From NCBI RefSeq assembly GCF_000971055.1, contig NZ_LARW01000080.1:1-37601 (forward strand): 37,601 bases of DNA, given 5' to 3'. This DNA is from Sphingomonas sp. SRS2. GTDB lineage: Bacteria; Pseudomonadota; Alphaproteobacteria; Sphingomonadales; Sphingomonadaceae. Shown here piece after piece: positions 16,878-24,088 of the stretch; positions within the stretch are counted from its first letter, which is position 1; each line of letters begins with the position of its first letter. The notes beneath the pieces were generated by a model. That model had not been told where the DNA came from, did no database searches, and saw nothing but the letters and a program-made list of their open reading frames with translations. Made by a program: the position numbers and the translations under genes.

Positions 16878-17876
16878 CTATAACGCCTCGCTATGGCTAA
16901 CATGCTTAGCAGCGGCCATTCGATTGCCCATTCTCGCGGTATTATCCGACTCCAGGATGAGTTTGCTGATCAGTTCGGCGACGATCCGAACGGCGCGCGA
17001 CATCGGCTTGGCCTTGCGTGAGGCGAGCATCAGCCGGCTCGCCGCCTTGGGCTGCAGCGGGATGGCGGCCACTACCCCCGCCGCCAGCTCCGCGGCGACC
17101 GCGATGCGCGGCAGAATCGTGAACATCGGCGGCGTGCTCCGCACCAGATCCTTCAGTACGGTGAGGCTGTCCACCTCGACCAGCGGCTTGAATTCGATGC
17201 CTTTCCGCTTGGCGATCCGATCGAACACGCGCCGCGATCCGAACGGCGCGCTCGGCAGGACGAGCGGCAGTTCGACGAGCTGCTTCACCGGAAAGGACTT
17301 CTGCGCCATGATCGGGTGGTCGGGGCTGCCGATGAGGTAGAGCTCCTCGGCGAGCAATTCCTCCTGCAGAAGCGTCTTGTTCGGACTGGGCCCGACGAGA
17401 ACGCCGATGTCGACGTCGCCATTGATGAGCAGGCTGTGGACGTGGCCGGTATGTCCTTCGCTGACCTGCAGCCGGATTTTAGGGTGGCGGGTTCGCAACA
17501 GCATGATGAGTTTGGTGGCGATCGTCGCGGCGACGCTTGGAATCACACCGAGGCGGACGTCGCCGGTCGGGTCTTCACGCGTGACATTAACCGTGGTGCG
17601 CACATCATCCATCAGGCTGAAAATGTGCGCGGTCTTTTCGAAGACGGCTTGGCCGACGTCGGTGAGCTTGACGCCGCGACCGTAGCGATCGAGCAGAATG
17701 GCGCCCAGTTCGGTCTCGAGCGCCTGGACCTGCCGGCTCAGGGCCGGTTGGGCGATGTCGAGGAAGTCTTCCGCACGGCTGAAGCTGCCGAGCCGGGCGA
17801 CTTCGTAGAAATAGAGCAGCCGCCGCGAGTCCAGCACGGTGAAGCGGCCCTCGAGCTCGTCGCTATCATAGGCCAT
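16878..17876 (-). CDS. LysR-type transcriptional regulator
   Basis: A 332-residue LysR-family regulator. The N-terminal winged helix (about residues 17-75; LLYFYEVARLGSFSRAEDFL, then QPALSRQVQALETELG) is canonical, followed by a periplasmic-binding-like effector domain. GGGGAG lies 9 nt before the ATG. It is read in the same direction as the downstream hydroxylase operon (120-bp gap) rather than divergently, and 74 bp after the upstream hydrolase. As the only regulator in the island it probably controls the catabolic genes in response to the substrate or an intermediate. Its binding sites are not identified; the recurring GATTATC at 16783-16789 in the gap after it is a weak candidate. Confidence 0.93.
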   Translation of the reverse strand: MAYDSDELEGRFTVLDSRRLLYFYEVARLGSFSRAEDFLDIAQPALSRQVQALETELGAILLDRYGRGVKLTDVGQAVFEKTAHIFSLMDDVRTTVNVTREDPTGDVRLGVIPSVAATIATKLIMLLRTRHPKIRLQVSEGHTGHVHSLLINGDVDIGVLVGPSPNKTLLQEELLAEELYLIGSPDHPIMAQKSFPVKQLVELPLVLPSAPFGSRRVFDRIAKRKGIEFKPLVEVDSLTVLKDLVRSTPPMFTILPRIAVAAELAAGVVAAIPLQPKAASRLMLASRKAKPMSRAVRIVAELISKLILESDNTARMGNRMAAAKHVSHSEAL

Positions 17877-17950
17877 CGCTCATCGCTCCCCAGCCGCGAC
17901 GCGCGCATTCGGCGACGCATGGTCGAAAACGGCCAATAGGCGGCTGGCGT

Positions 17951-18778
17951 TCAATGGCGTTTCAAGAATTCGACGAGGATCGCGGCCAGCTTCTGCGGCT
18001 GCTCCGCTGCGAGGATATGCCCCGCGCCCTCCATCACCTGATATACGCAATCGACGGATGCATCCCGGATCAGTTCGGCCGACTCCGCCGGTGGAGCGAC
18101 CATGTCGCGCGCGCCAGCGACGATCAGCGTCGGCGCTGATATTCGCCCGAGCAACGCGGGCATATGCGTGTCGAACAACAATCGCACCCCGGCGCGGTAC
18201 CCCTCGATCGTCACGAAGTCGCCCAGCGTCATGACGTGGTCGCGCGCTGCCTGCGGGGAATCGGGAGAGCACAGCATGCCGGCGAGTTCGGCCGGGGGGC
18301 GCAGCAGAAACGCACCCGGATCAAGCCAGCCTGCCAGCATCGGCACTCGGCTCTCCTCGGCAAGGGCGCCGAAGCCGAGGGGCGGCGCGAGCAAGGTGAG
18401 GCTGCGCACATATTCGGGGTGCTGATCCGCGAAGTGGCTGGCCACCACCGTTCCGAGCGAACTGCCGACGATGTGCGCGCGGTCTATGCCCAATGCGCCG
18501 AGAAGCTGCTTCAGCGCGGCCGCGAAGCCGATCTCGTCGCGCAGCCCGGCGCTGCCTCCAAATCCCGGCGCATCCCATGCGACTATGCGAAAATATTCGC
18601 CGAGCAGCGGGAAGAGCGACCGAAATTCCAGCGCATTCGATCCTAGGCTGTGAAGGTAGACAAGCGCGGGCAGATCATTCGCCTCGCTCTCCCGGAACGC
18701 GATCGATCCGCCTTCGAAGCGGATTGAGCGCAGCATCGGCGCAGCTTGCATCGGGGAAGGCTCCTGGTGGTCGGGCAT
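17951..18778 (-). CDS. Alpha/beta hydrolase (second in island)
   Basis: A 275-residue alpha/beta hydrolase with ALVYLHSLGSNALEF (oxyanion region), nucleophile elbow GSSLGT, acid GARDMVAPP and histidine in MEGAGHILAAEQP. It resembles 3-oxoadipate enol-lactonase and MhpC-type enzymes, so it may open a lactone or ester or cleave a ring-fission product. The frame is open to 18916, but AGGAG sits 5 nt before the ATG at 18778, giving a family-length protein; a further ATG nine codons on also has AGGAG upstream. It is the first gene of the minus-strand cluster, divergent from the CoA-transferase across a 185-bp region that contains a palindrome. Confidence 0.83.
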   Translation of the reverse strand: MPDHQEPSPMQAAPMLRSIRFEGGSIAFRESEANDLPALVYLHSLGSNALEFRSLFPLLGEYFRIVAWDAPGFGGSAGLRDEIGFAAALKQLLGALGIDRAHIVGSSLGTVVASHFADQHPEYVRSLTLLAPPLGFGALAEESRVPMLAGWLDPGAFLLRPPAELAGMLCSPDSPQAARDHVMTLGDFVTIEGYRAGVRLLFDTHMPALLGRISAPTLIVAGARDMVAPPAESAELIRDASVDCVYQVMEGAGHILAAEQPQKLAAILVEFLKRH

Positions 18779-18850
18779 CGAAACTCCTGCAGGCGATATA
18801 TCCAGCTTCCGACCGCTCTGCTCCGAGAGCGGCCGACCTGCGCTTGTCAT

Positions 18851-18866
18851 CCCTGTCGCGACAGGG
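18851..18866. promoter_or_regulatory. 16-bp perfect palindrome in divergent promoter region
   Basis: CCCTGTCGCGACAGGG is perfectly self-complementary. Its core TGTCGCGA recurs 21 bp further on at 18875-18882, about two helical turns away. It lies between the divergent hydrolase and CoA-transferase genes, where an operator is expected. Compact palindromes are more typical of TetR, GntR or MarR-type sites than of LysR sites, and no such regulator is encoded in the island. The role is inferred. Confidence 0.45.
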
Positions 18867-18963
18867 TCTACAGGTGTCGCGATCCTCTTCTCATGTTCCA
18901 TGCGCATGTCACCCATAACGCCATGCTATAGGTCAGACGACGCTTTGCTGTCTAATCGGGCTC

Positions 18964-20211
18964 ATGAACGACAATCCTGGCAGCACTACATCCGCGGCTG
19001 GTTCACGGACGGCGCCCTCCGGCGAAGGGCCCCTCAACGGCATTCGCGTCATCGAGATCGGGTCGATGGTCGCGGGCCCCGTGGCTTGCACCTTGCTGGG
19101 GGACTTCGGGGCCGAAGTCATCAAGGTCGAGCCGCCGGGCAAGGGCGATCCGATCCGCGCGATCGGCCCCTTCGTCGGCGATGAAAGTCTCTGGTTCCAG
19201 GTGGAGGGACGCAACAAGCGATCTATGACGATCGATCTGCGCCGCCCCGCGGGCCAGGCGCTGTTTCGCAAGCTGGTCGAAACCGCCGACATCGTGATCG
19301 AGAATTTCCGCCCCGGCACCTTGGCCAAATGGCAGATCGACTATGCCGCGCTGAGCAAAATCAATCCTGCCCTGATCATGGTCAGTCTTTCGGGTTTCGG
19401 GCAGACCGGCCCCTATGCCAGCCGGGCGTCCTACGACAGGATCGCGCTCGCCTTCAGCGGCCTGCTGGGAGCGACCGGTTATCCCGATCGCCCGCCGGTG
19501 CGCCCCGCGACCGCGATCGCCGATTATCAGACCGCGCTGTTTGGGGCCTTTGGCGCGATGCTCGCGCTCTATCACCGCGATGCGCGCGGCCGCGAAGGAC
19601 AATATGTCGATCTCGCGCTGTTTGAAGCGGTCTTCCGCTTTACGGATGTGATGATTACCGCATTCGACAAGCTCGGCATGCCGCGCGAGCGACGCGGCAA
19701 CCGGCATTTTGCGGCCGCGCCGGGCGATCATTTCGAGACCCGCGAGGGCGGCTTCCTCGTGCTGACATGTTCGGGCGACAGCGTGTTCGAGCGACTGGCC
19801 ACGGCGATGGACCGCCCCGACCTGCCGCTCAACCCGGATTTTTGTACGCATGACCAGCGGTGGCGGAATATCGACGCCATCAACGCGATTGTAGGCGAGT
19901 GGATCAAGTCAAAGCCGACCGCGCAGATCCGGGCGGCGCTGGACACGCATCAGCTGGCGTATTCGCCGGTCTATGGCCCGCAGGATATCCTGCAGGACGC
20001 TCACTACGCGGCTCGCGAAGCTATAGCGGAGATCGACGTGCCGGGCATCGGCGCGATCAAGATGCCGGGCGTCTTCCCGAAACTCTCGGCCTCGCCGGCG
20101 CCGCCGCTGAAGCCCGCGCCGCTGCTCGGCGCGGACACCCAGGCTATATTGGACGAGCTTGCGGTTCCAGCCGATCAGGCCGCGCAATTCCGGGCGGACC
20201 GGATCATCTGA
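18964..20211 (+). CDS. CaiB/BaiF family (class III) CoA-transferase
   Basis: A 415-residue class III CoA-transferase. The fold signature is clear: RVIEIGSMVAGPVACTLLGD, GAEVIKVEPPGKGDP, then IDLRRPAGQ. The aspartate that forms the acyl-aspartyl intermediate is D158 (SYDRIALAFSGLLG). Such enzymes move CoA from one acyl-CoA to another acid without ATP. Here the enzyme would activate a carboxylic acid substrate or intermediate for the thiolase and the dienoyl-CoA-reductase-like enzyme; no acyl-CoA ligase is present. The start at 18964 gives a slightly long, Ser/Gly-rich N-terminus. It is followed 44 bp downstream by the FAH-family gene, probably in one transcript. Confidence 0.92.
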   Translation: MNDNPGSTTSAAGSRTAPSGEGPLNGIRVIEIGSMVAGPVACTLLGDFGAEVIKVEPPGKGDPIRAIGPFVGDESLWFQVEGRNKRSMTIDLRRPAGQALFRKLVETADIVIENFRPGTLAKWQIDYAALSKINPALIMVSLSGFGQTGPYASRASYDRIALAFSGLLGATGYPDRPPVRPATAIADYQTALFGAFGAMLALYHRDARGREGQYVDLALFEAVFRFTDVMITAFDKLGMPRERRGNRHFAAAPGDHFETREGGFLVLTCSGDSVFERLATAMDRPDLPLNPDFCTHDQRWRNIDAINAIVGEWIKSKPTAQIRAALDTHQLAYSPVYGPQDILQDAHYAAREAIAEIDVPGIGAIKMPGVFPKLSASPAPPLKPAPLLGADTQAILDELAVPADQAAQFRADRII

Positions 20212-20255
20212 GTTCAGCCTGACGGGCTGCCTACTTCAATATTCGGGGGATATCC

Positions 20256-21110
20256 GTGAAGCTCGTAACGTTCTCGACCGGGGAAAAGCCGAAAATCGGC
20301 ATCGTGCGGAATGACGTGATCCACCCCATCGAGCAGCTTGCGCCCGATGCCCCCGCCGAGATGATCGACCTTATCGCCGAGTGGGACCGGCTGTCGGCGC
20401 GGCTGTCGAGCGCCGAGGCCGAAGCGCCGATTGCGCTGGCTGACGCCCGGCTGCTGCCGCCGATCCTCAAGCCAGGCAAGATTCTGGCGATCGGATTGAA
20501 CTATCGCGATCATATCGAAGAGGTTGGCATGGACGTGCCGACCGAGCAGCTATGGTTCTGCAAGCAACCCACGGCGGCGAACGGCCCCTTCGCACCGGTC
20601 GAACTACCGCGGGTAGCGGAGTCGCTGGACTATGAAGTCGAGCTGGTCGTCGTCATCGGCAAGCGCGGCCGCCATATAGCGCGGGACGACGCCCGCAATC
20701 ATGTCTTCGGATATGCCGTCGGGAATGATTTCACCGCGCGCGACTGGCAGTTCAAGACATCGCAATGGGTGCTGGGCAAGTCCTTCGACACCCACGCCCC
20801 GTTCGGACCCTGGATATTATCGGCCGACGAAATCGAAGATCCCCACACGCTGGATATCCGCTGTACCGTGAACGGCGAGCTGCGGCAATCATCCAATACC
20901 CGCCATCTGCTGTTCGATATCTGGACGCAGATCGAGCATCTGTCGGAGGTGATGACGCTTGAGCCTGGCGACCTGATCTTTTCCGGCACGCCGGGAGGCG
21001 TGGGGATGGGATACGCCCCCCCGAAGTTTCTATCGGTCGGCGATCAGGTGCGTTGCGAGATCGAGCAGATCGGCGCGATCGAGAATTTGATCGTCGCGGA
21101 GGCAACGTAG
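20256..21110 (+). CDS. Fumarylacetoacetate hydrolase (FAH) family protein
   Basis: A 284-residue FAH-superfamily enzyme. The catalytic domain starts near residue 75 (ILAIGLNYRDHIEE, with H86), and the metal ligands are E127, E129 (DYEVELVVVIGK) and D158 (VGNDFTARDWQ). GDLIFSGTPGGVGMG is the typical C-terminal motif. Members hydrolyse acylpyruvates, hydrate oxopentenoates, or decarboxylate or isomerise ring-cleavage products, which fits the lower part of a meta-cleavage route. The start codon is GTG, with GGGGGA about 7 nt upstream. It is the last cargo gene before the right end of the island. Exact reaction undetermined. Confidence 0.92.
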   Translation: MKLVTFSTGEKPKIGIVRNDVIHPIEQLAPDAPAEMIDLIAEWDRLSARLSSAEAEAPIALADARLLPPILKPGKILAIGLNYRDHIEEVGMDVPTEQLWFCKQPTAANGPFAPVELPRVAESLDYEVELVVVIGKRGRHIARDDARNHVFGYAVGNDFTARDWQFKTSQWVLGKSFDTHAPFGPWILSADEIEDPHTLDIRCTVNGELRQSSNTRHLLFDIWTQIEHLSEVMTLEPGDLIFSGTPGGVGMGYAPPKFLSVGDQVRCEIEQIGAIENLIVAEAT

Positions 21111-21674
21111 CGGTCGCCTAGCCGACTGAAAAGGCATGCGACAAGGCCTTGGCCGGGCGGGGGGTGAGGTTCGCCCAACCGCCGGGTCCGCTGGTTGAGT
21201 CGGCCGGCTCGCCAATTGCGAAGATCATCGTCAGTTGTACTTCGAGCAGCGTGCTGTGCCGATCCGGCCGCTGACGATGACGCCGATTTGGGGGGCGCTC
21301 GGGGGGTAGTGGTTCATAGCCGGTAGGCGGCCGCCGGGGCGGGCATTGCGCTAACGCGGCGTTGTGCGGCGAGGATGATTTCGACGTTTAAGCATCCAGA
21401 GGAAATCGCCCGCAACCGATGCGTGTCAATAAGGGCGCCAGATGTTAGTGCCTCCATGTCCCTGTCTGAATTTCCGGAAAAGCACTCTGGAACGGCCTGG
21501 GCGGGATGGATGGGAACTGTCGTGGCCCAGCAGTGGTTTGCCCTATGCTCACCCCATGTCGATGGCCTTTGCAACATCGCGATCGCGGTCAAAAGGCAAG
21601 TTTGGTGCGATTAGCGGCGCACCAAACTTCGAATTGTGCCAAAATCCCTAAAAAACTTAACAAAATCAATGCCC
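21111..21674. other. Gene-poor right end of the island
   Basis: About 560 bp without a gene I can support. Short frames on both strands lack ribosome sites and recognisable motifs. A minus-strand frame of 36 codons (21118-21228) ending AKALSHAFSVG could be the tail of a decayed gene. The last 80 bp are AT-rich and hold a long inverted repeat close to the attachment core. Confidence 0.5.
21598..21629. promoter_or_regulatory. 12-bp perfect inverted repeat next to right attachment site
   Basis: AAGTTTGGTGCG (21598-21609) and CGCACCAAACTT (21618-21629) are separated by 8 nt. Each arm contains TTGGTGCG or its complement, the same eight bases that begin the attachment core at 21675. Read on the minus strand it lies 47 nt after tRNA-Leu and is followed by GCCTTTTG, so it could serve as a substitute tRNA terminator. 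It could equally be a recombinase-related site. The arms are seen; the function is inference. Confidence 0.55.
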
Positions 21675-21690
21675 TTGGTGCGGTCGAGAA
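21675..21690 (+). repeat. Right attachment site inside tRNA-Leu 3' end
   Basis: This is an identical copy of 1737-1752. It covers CCA, the discriminator, the 3' acceptor strand and part of the T stem of the tRNA gene, plus one flanking base. Because the repeat restores the whole 3' end, insertion leaves the tRNA intact. Confidence 0.88.
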
Positions 21691-21762
21691 GACTCGAACT
21701 TCCACGGCCTTTCGGCCACAACGACCTCAACGTTGCGCGTCTACCAGTTCCGCCACGACCGC
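21676..21762 (-). tRNA. tRNA-Leu (anticodon GAG)
   Basis: An 87-nt tRNA with encoded CCA. The acceptor stem is GCGGTCG paired with CGACCGC, discriminator A. The anticodon stem CAACG/CGTTG encloses loop TTGAGGT, giving anticodon GAG, which reads CUC/CUU leucine codons. A long variable arm (GGCC-GAAA-GGCC) and T loop TTCGAGT confirm a class II leucine tRNA. Its 3' end faces the island and forms the attachment site. It is followed at a distance by no clear T-rich terminator on the island side. Confidence 0.97.
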
Positions 21763-21774
21763 ACATCGATTAAG

Positions 21775-21792
21775 ATCCCGGCGGGCCGGGAT
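21775..21792 (-). terminator. Hairpin between pfk and tRNA-Leu
   Basis: ATCCCGG/CCGGGAT form a 7-bp stem with a 4-nt loop, 12 bp before the mature 5' end of the tRNA and about 100 bp after the phosphofructokinase stop. The T tract is short (CTTAATC), so termination is uncertain; it could also be a processing hairpin if the tRNA is read from upstream. Confidence 0.3.
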
Positions 21793-21894
21793 GCTGGTAG
21801 GCGCGTGCCCCTAGCAAAGCCCCACCGGGGGCGCAATGGGGATTCTTTGTTATTCGCTGGTTCCGTGCCGCGGCGCCGCGAAGGTGCAAACATA

Positions 21895-22995
21895 TCAATA
21901 CAGAAACATCGGCATGCCTTCGACATGGGTGAGCTTCGGCCGGTAGAGATTCGGATCGTACAGCGCCGCGACATCGACCGTCTTGGTTCCGCCGAGCAGC
22001 GTATCGATCGGCACGCTGCAATAATTGCCGTCGCGCAGCGCGAGCATGCAGCCGGTCTCGCCCGCCTCGATCTTGCGGATCGCCAGCCCGCCAAAAGCGA
22101 AACCCACCATCCGGTCGAGCGCGTCGGGATCGCCCGAGCGCATCAGATAAGCGAGCTGCTGCACGATCGTACCCTGCTTCGCCTGCTCCTCGATCAGCAG
22201 CGCCAGCCGCCGGCTGATCGCCTGTTCGCTGCGCTGGGTCGCCGAAAGCTTGCGCTCCGCCTCGGTCGACGCATCGCCGGCCAGGGTCGCCCCTTCGGAG
22301 ATCACGCACATCGCATAGCCGCCCGGGCGGCTGCGCCGGTCGGCGACGAGGAGCGGGAGCAATATCTCGGGATCGGCCGGCACTTCGGCGATCACGGTGC
22401 GGTCGACCTGCGCCAGGAAGCCCGCGAGCAGCGCGGTTTCCCCCGAACGGCGGCCGAACAGCTCGACGATCGCGATCCGCTCATGGCTTTCGGCGGTGGT
22501 GCGCAGCGCGTTGATCGCGTCGACCGATCGGGTAATCGCGGTCGAGAAGCCGATGCAATAGTCGGTGCCGAACACGTCATTGTCCATCGTCTTGGGGACC
22601 GAGACGACCGGGAAGCCCTGTGCCGACAGATGCGCCGAGAAGCGCAGCGTTCCGTCCCCGCCCAAGGTGATCAGCGCGTCGACGCCGAGCGTGTCGAGGA
22701 CGTGGAGGACGTGCGCGGTCCGATCGCCCTCCTTCACCGTGCGTGGGTCCGTCCGCGAAGTGTGGAGCATCGTGCCCCCGACCCGATCGATCCCGCGCAC
22801 CGCCTCCCGGTCGAGGATGATGCTGTGCGCCGAGACGCTGTCCGGATCGGCGGGGTCGATCTCGAGAAATCCCTGCCAGCCGCGCCTGAACCCGATCACT
22901 TCCCAGCCGCGGTCAAGCGCCGACAGCGCGATCGACCGGATGCAGGGGTTGAGCCCGGGCACGTCTCCGCCGCCGGTCAGGACTCCGATGCGCAT
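21895..22995 (-). CDS. 6-phosphofructokinase family protein
   Basis: A 366-residue phosphofructokinase (PF00365). Motifs are LTGGGDVPGLN (residues 7-16), LGGDGTLR (111-118) and PKTMDND (134-140, with the catalytic aspartates). GGDGT at the phosphoryl-donor site points to ATP, while lysine in PKT is the residue typical of PPi-dependent enzymes; some enzymes with this mixed pair use ATP. Length and insertions fit the long group III subfamily. It phosphorylates fructose 6-phosphate, or runs in the reverse direction if PPi-linked. Sphingomonads mainly use the Entner-Doudoroff route, so a gluconeogenic or PPi-linked role is worth considering. It is downstream of the DUF3426 gene, with a palindromic repeat between. 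Confidence 0.9.
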   Translation of the reverse strand: MRIGVLTGGGDVPGLNPCIRSIALSALDRGWEVIGFRRGWQGFLEIDPADPDSVSAHSIILDREAVRGIDRVGGTMLHTSRTDPRTVKEGDRTAHVLHVLDTLGVDALITLGGDGTLRFSAHLSAQGFPVVSVPKTMDNDVFGTDYCIGFSTAITRSVDAINALRTTAESHERIAIVELFGRRSGETALLAGFLAQVDRTVIAEVPADPEILLPLLVADRRSRPGGYAMCVISEGATLAGDASTEAERKLSATQRSEQAISRRLALLIEEQAKQGTIVQQLAYLMRSGDPDALDRMVGFAFGGLAIRKIEAGETGCMLALRDGNYCSVPIDTLLGGTKTVDVAALYDPNLYRPKLTHVEGMPMFLY

Positions 22996-23014
22996 TGTCG
23001 ATCCACCTTCCTGA

Positions 23015-23095
23015 CGTCATTCCAGCGAAAGCTGGAATCCCAGCACCTTATCTTGCTCTCGAAAAAACCAGGAGAGTTCCAGCGCTGGAATGACG
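23015..23095. repeat. REP-like palindromic intergenic element
   Basis: CGTCATTCCAGCG (23015-23027) and its exact complement CGCTGGAATGACG (23083-23095) bound an 81-bp element. The left part also folds locally (ATTCCAGC-GAAA-GCTGGAAT) and the right part contains TTCCAGCGCTGGAA. Related CGTCAT-CCAGCG elements are common between genes in this group. A degenerate half copy (CGTCATGCCAGCG, 23965-23977) lies between the DUF3426 and ftsE genes. It sits just upstream of pfk and may affect transcript stability. Confidence 0.75.
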
Positions 23096-23106
23096 GGAAA
23101 GGACGA

Positions 23107-23886
23107 TCAGTTCCCTGTCGCGCCGATGAAGCTCAGATGAAGGTTCTTCGCTCCGCGCGGGATATCGACCGCGGCGCTGTCGAACTCGGCCGATGCGCCG
23201 GGGGCAAGCTGTGGCACCGGGCGGGTGATCGTCCAGCTGTAGACCGTCCGGCCGCTGGTATCGCGCAGCTCGGCGCGGATGTCGCGCACCGTCTGCGGCC
23301 TGTCGGTCGGGTTGACGATACGGCCGGTCACGGCAAGCAGCTCGTTGCCGCTCGCGGTCTCGCGCCGGTCGGGCTTGTTGGTCATCTCGATCACCAGCGG
23401 CACCGGCGCGGGAACGATGCCCAGCCGCTCGGCCAGCTTGTCGGTGCCGACCGCGACCACCGCGCCGATCGCCGCGAGCAGCACCAGCGCGACGATTACC
23501 GAAGCGATCGTCAATAGCTTGGCGGTGTTACGGCGCGGGCGCGCGACGACGATGTCATGGATCGGCGCGACTTCGTCGGGGCCGTCATAGCGCGCCTGCA
23601 CCTCGTTTTCGGGTACGTCCTTACCTGGCGCGGCGGGCGGCGGCGCCAGATCAACACGATCCGGCGCGGCCTGAACCGGAGCAGGGGCAGAAGCCACAGG
23701 CGCAGCGGCGGGCGGAACATCGGGCGCTCCGAACGAGCCGGCGGCGCCTTCAGCAAGATCGAGCGCGGGCGGATCCTGGAACCAGCTGTGCCGGCAGCTC
23801 GCGCAGCGCACTTGCCGGCCCGAAGACCCTACCGCGGCGTCGGGGACAAGATAGCGGGTGTTGCAGGCGGGGCAGGATAAAATCAT
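23107..23886 (-). CDS. Zinc-ribbon (MJ0042) DUF3426 membrane protein
   Basis: A protein of about 259 residues. The N-terminal MJ0042-type zinc ribbon has two Cys pairs ([11 protein letters not shown] and [10 protein letters not shown]), followed by a Pro/Ala-rich linker, a single membrane helix ([23 protein letters not shown]) and a DUF3426-type beta domain ([22 protein letters not shown]). The ribbon should be cytoplasmic and the DUF3426 domain periplasmic. Function is unknown. The gene is conserved upstream of, and divergent from, ftsE in this lineage. The frame opens at 23898, but MILSCPAC is the usual family start. Confidence 0.85.
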   Translation of the reverse strand: MILSCPACNTRYLVPDAAVGSSGRQVRCASCRHSWFQDPPALDLAEGAAGSFGAPDVPPAAAPVASAPAPVQAAPDRVDLAPPPAAPGKDVPENEVQARYDGPDEVAPIHDIVVARPRRNTAKLLTIASVIVALVLLAAIGAVVAVGTDKLAERLGIVPAPVPLVIEMTNKPDRRETASGNELLAVTGRIVNPTDRPQTVRDIRAELRDTSGRTVYSWTITRPVPQLAPGASAEFDSAAVDIPRGAKNLHLSFIGATGN

Positions 23887-24088
23887 TTGCACCATCACTA
23901 ACCACGACAGGACTCGTGCTGCAAGTATTTGCGGCCGGTCGCTTCACGCGGATTTTCCTGTCGCCGTCATGCCAGCGCAGACCCGCATCCCAGCTGCCGC
24001 GTGCCATGAGCTCGTCACGTCGCGATACCCCATTTGCGGCGGCGCACCGGCTGTGCCATGGCGGAGCGATGTTCAGGATAGGGTTCCG

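Larger units (their letters stand above)
1737..21690. mobile_element. About 19.9-kb integrated catabolic island in tRNA-Leu
   Basis: The element is bounded by 16-bp direct repeats, the right one being the 3' end of an intact tRNA-Leu(GAG) gene. It carries one tyrosine integrase just inside the left repeat and then a nearly continuous aromatic catabolism cluster with its own LysR regulator and TonB receptor. No conjugation, replication or phage structural genes are present, so it is an integrative island without visible self-transfer functions. No excisionase was recognised. The integrase lies at the end distal to the intact tRNA. Distance between equivalent repeat bases is 19,938 bp, the size predicted for an excised circle. 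Confidence 0.85.

Noticed and set aside
4139-21110. Possible steroid or bile acid degradation cluster
   Set aside because: BaiCD- and BaiF-like families suggested it, but no ring-A ketosteroid dehydrogenase, P450 or HsaA/B-type genes are present; the flavin hydroxylases are of the phenol type.
21314-21592. 92-codon minus-strand frame near the right end of the island
   Set aside because: No ribosome site or family match; possibly decayed DNA.
21733-23517. 594-codon plus-strand frame across tRNA-Leu and pfk
   Set aside because: Starts inside the tRNA and runs antisense to phosphofructokinase and DUF3426; no motifs.
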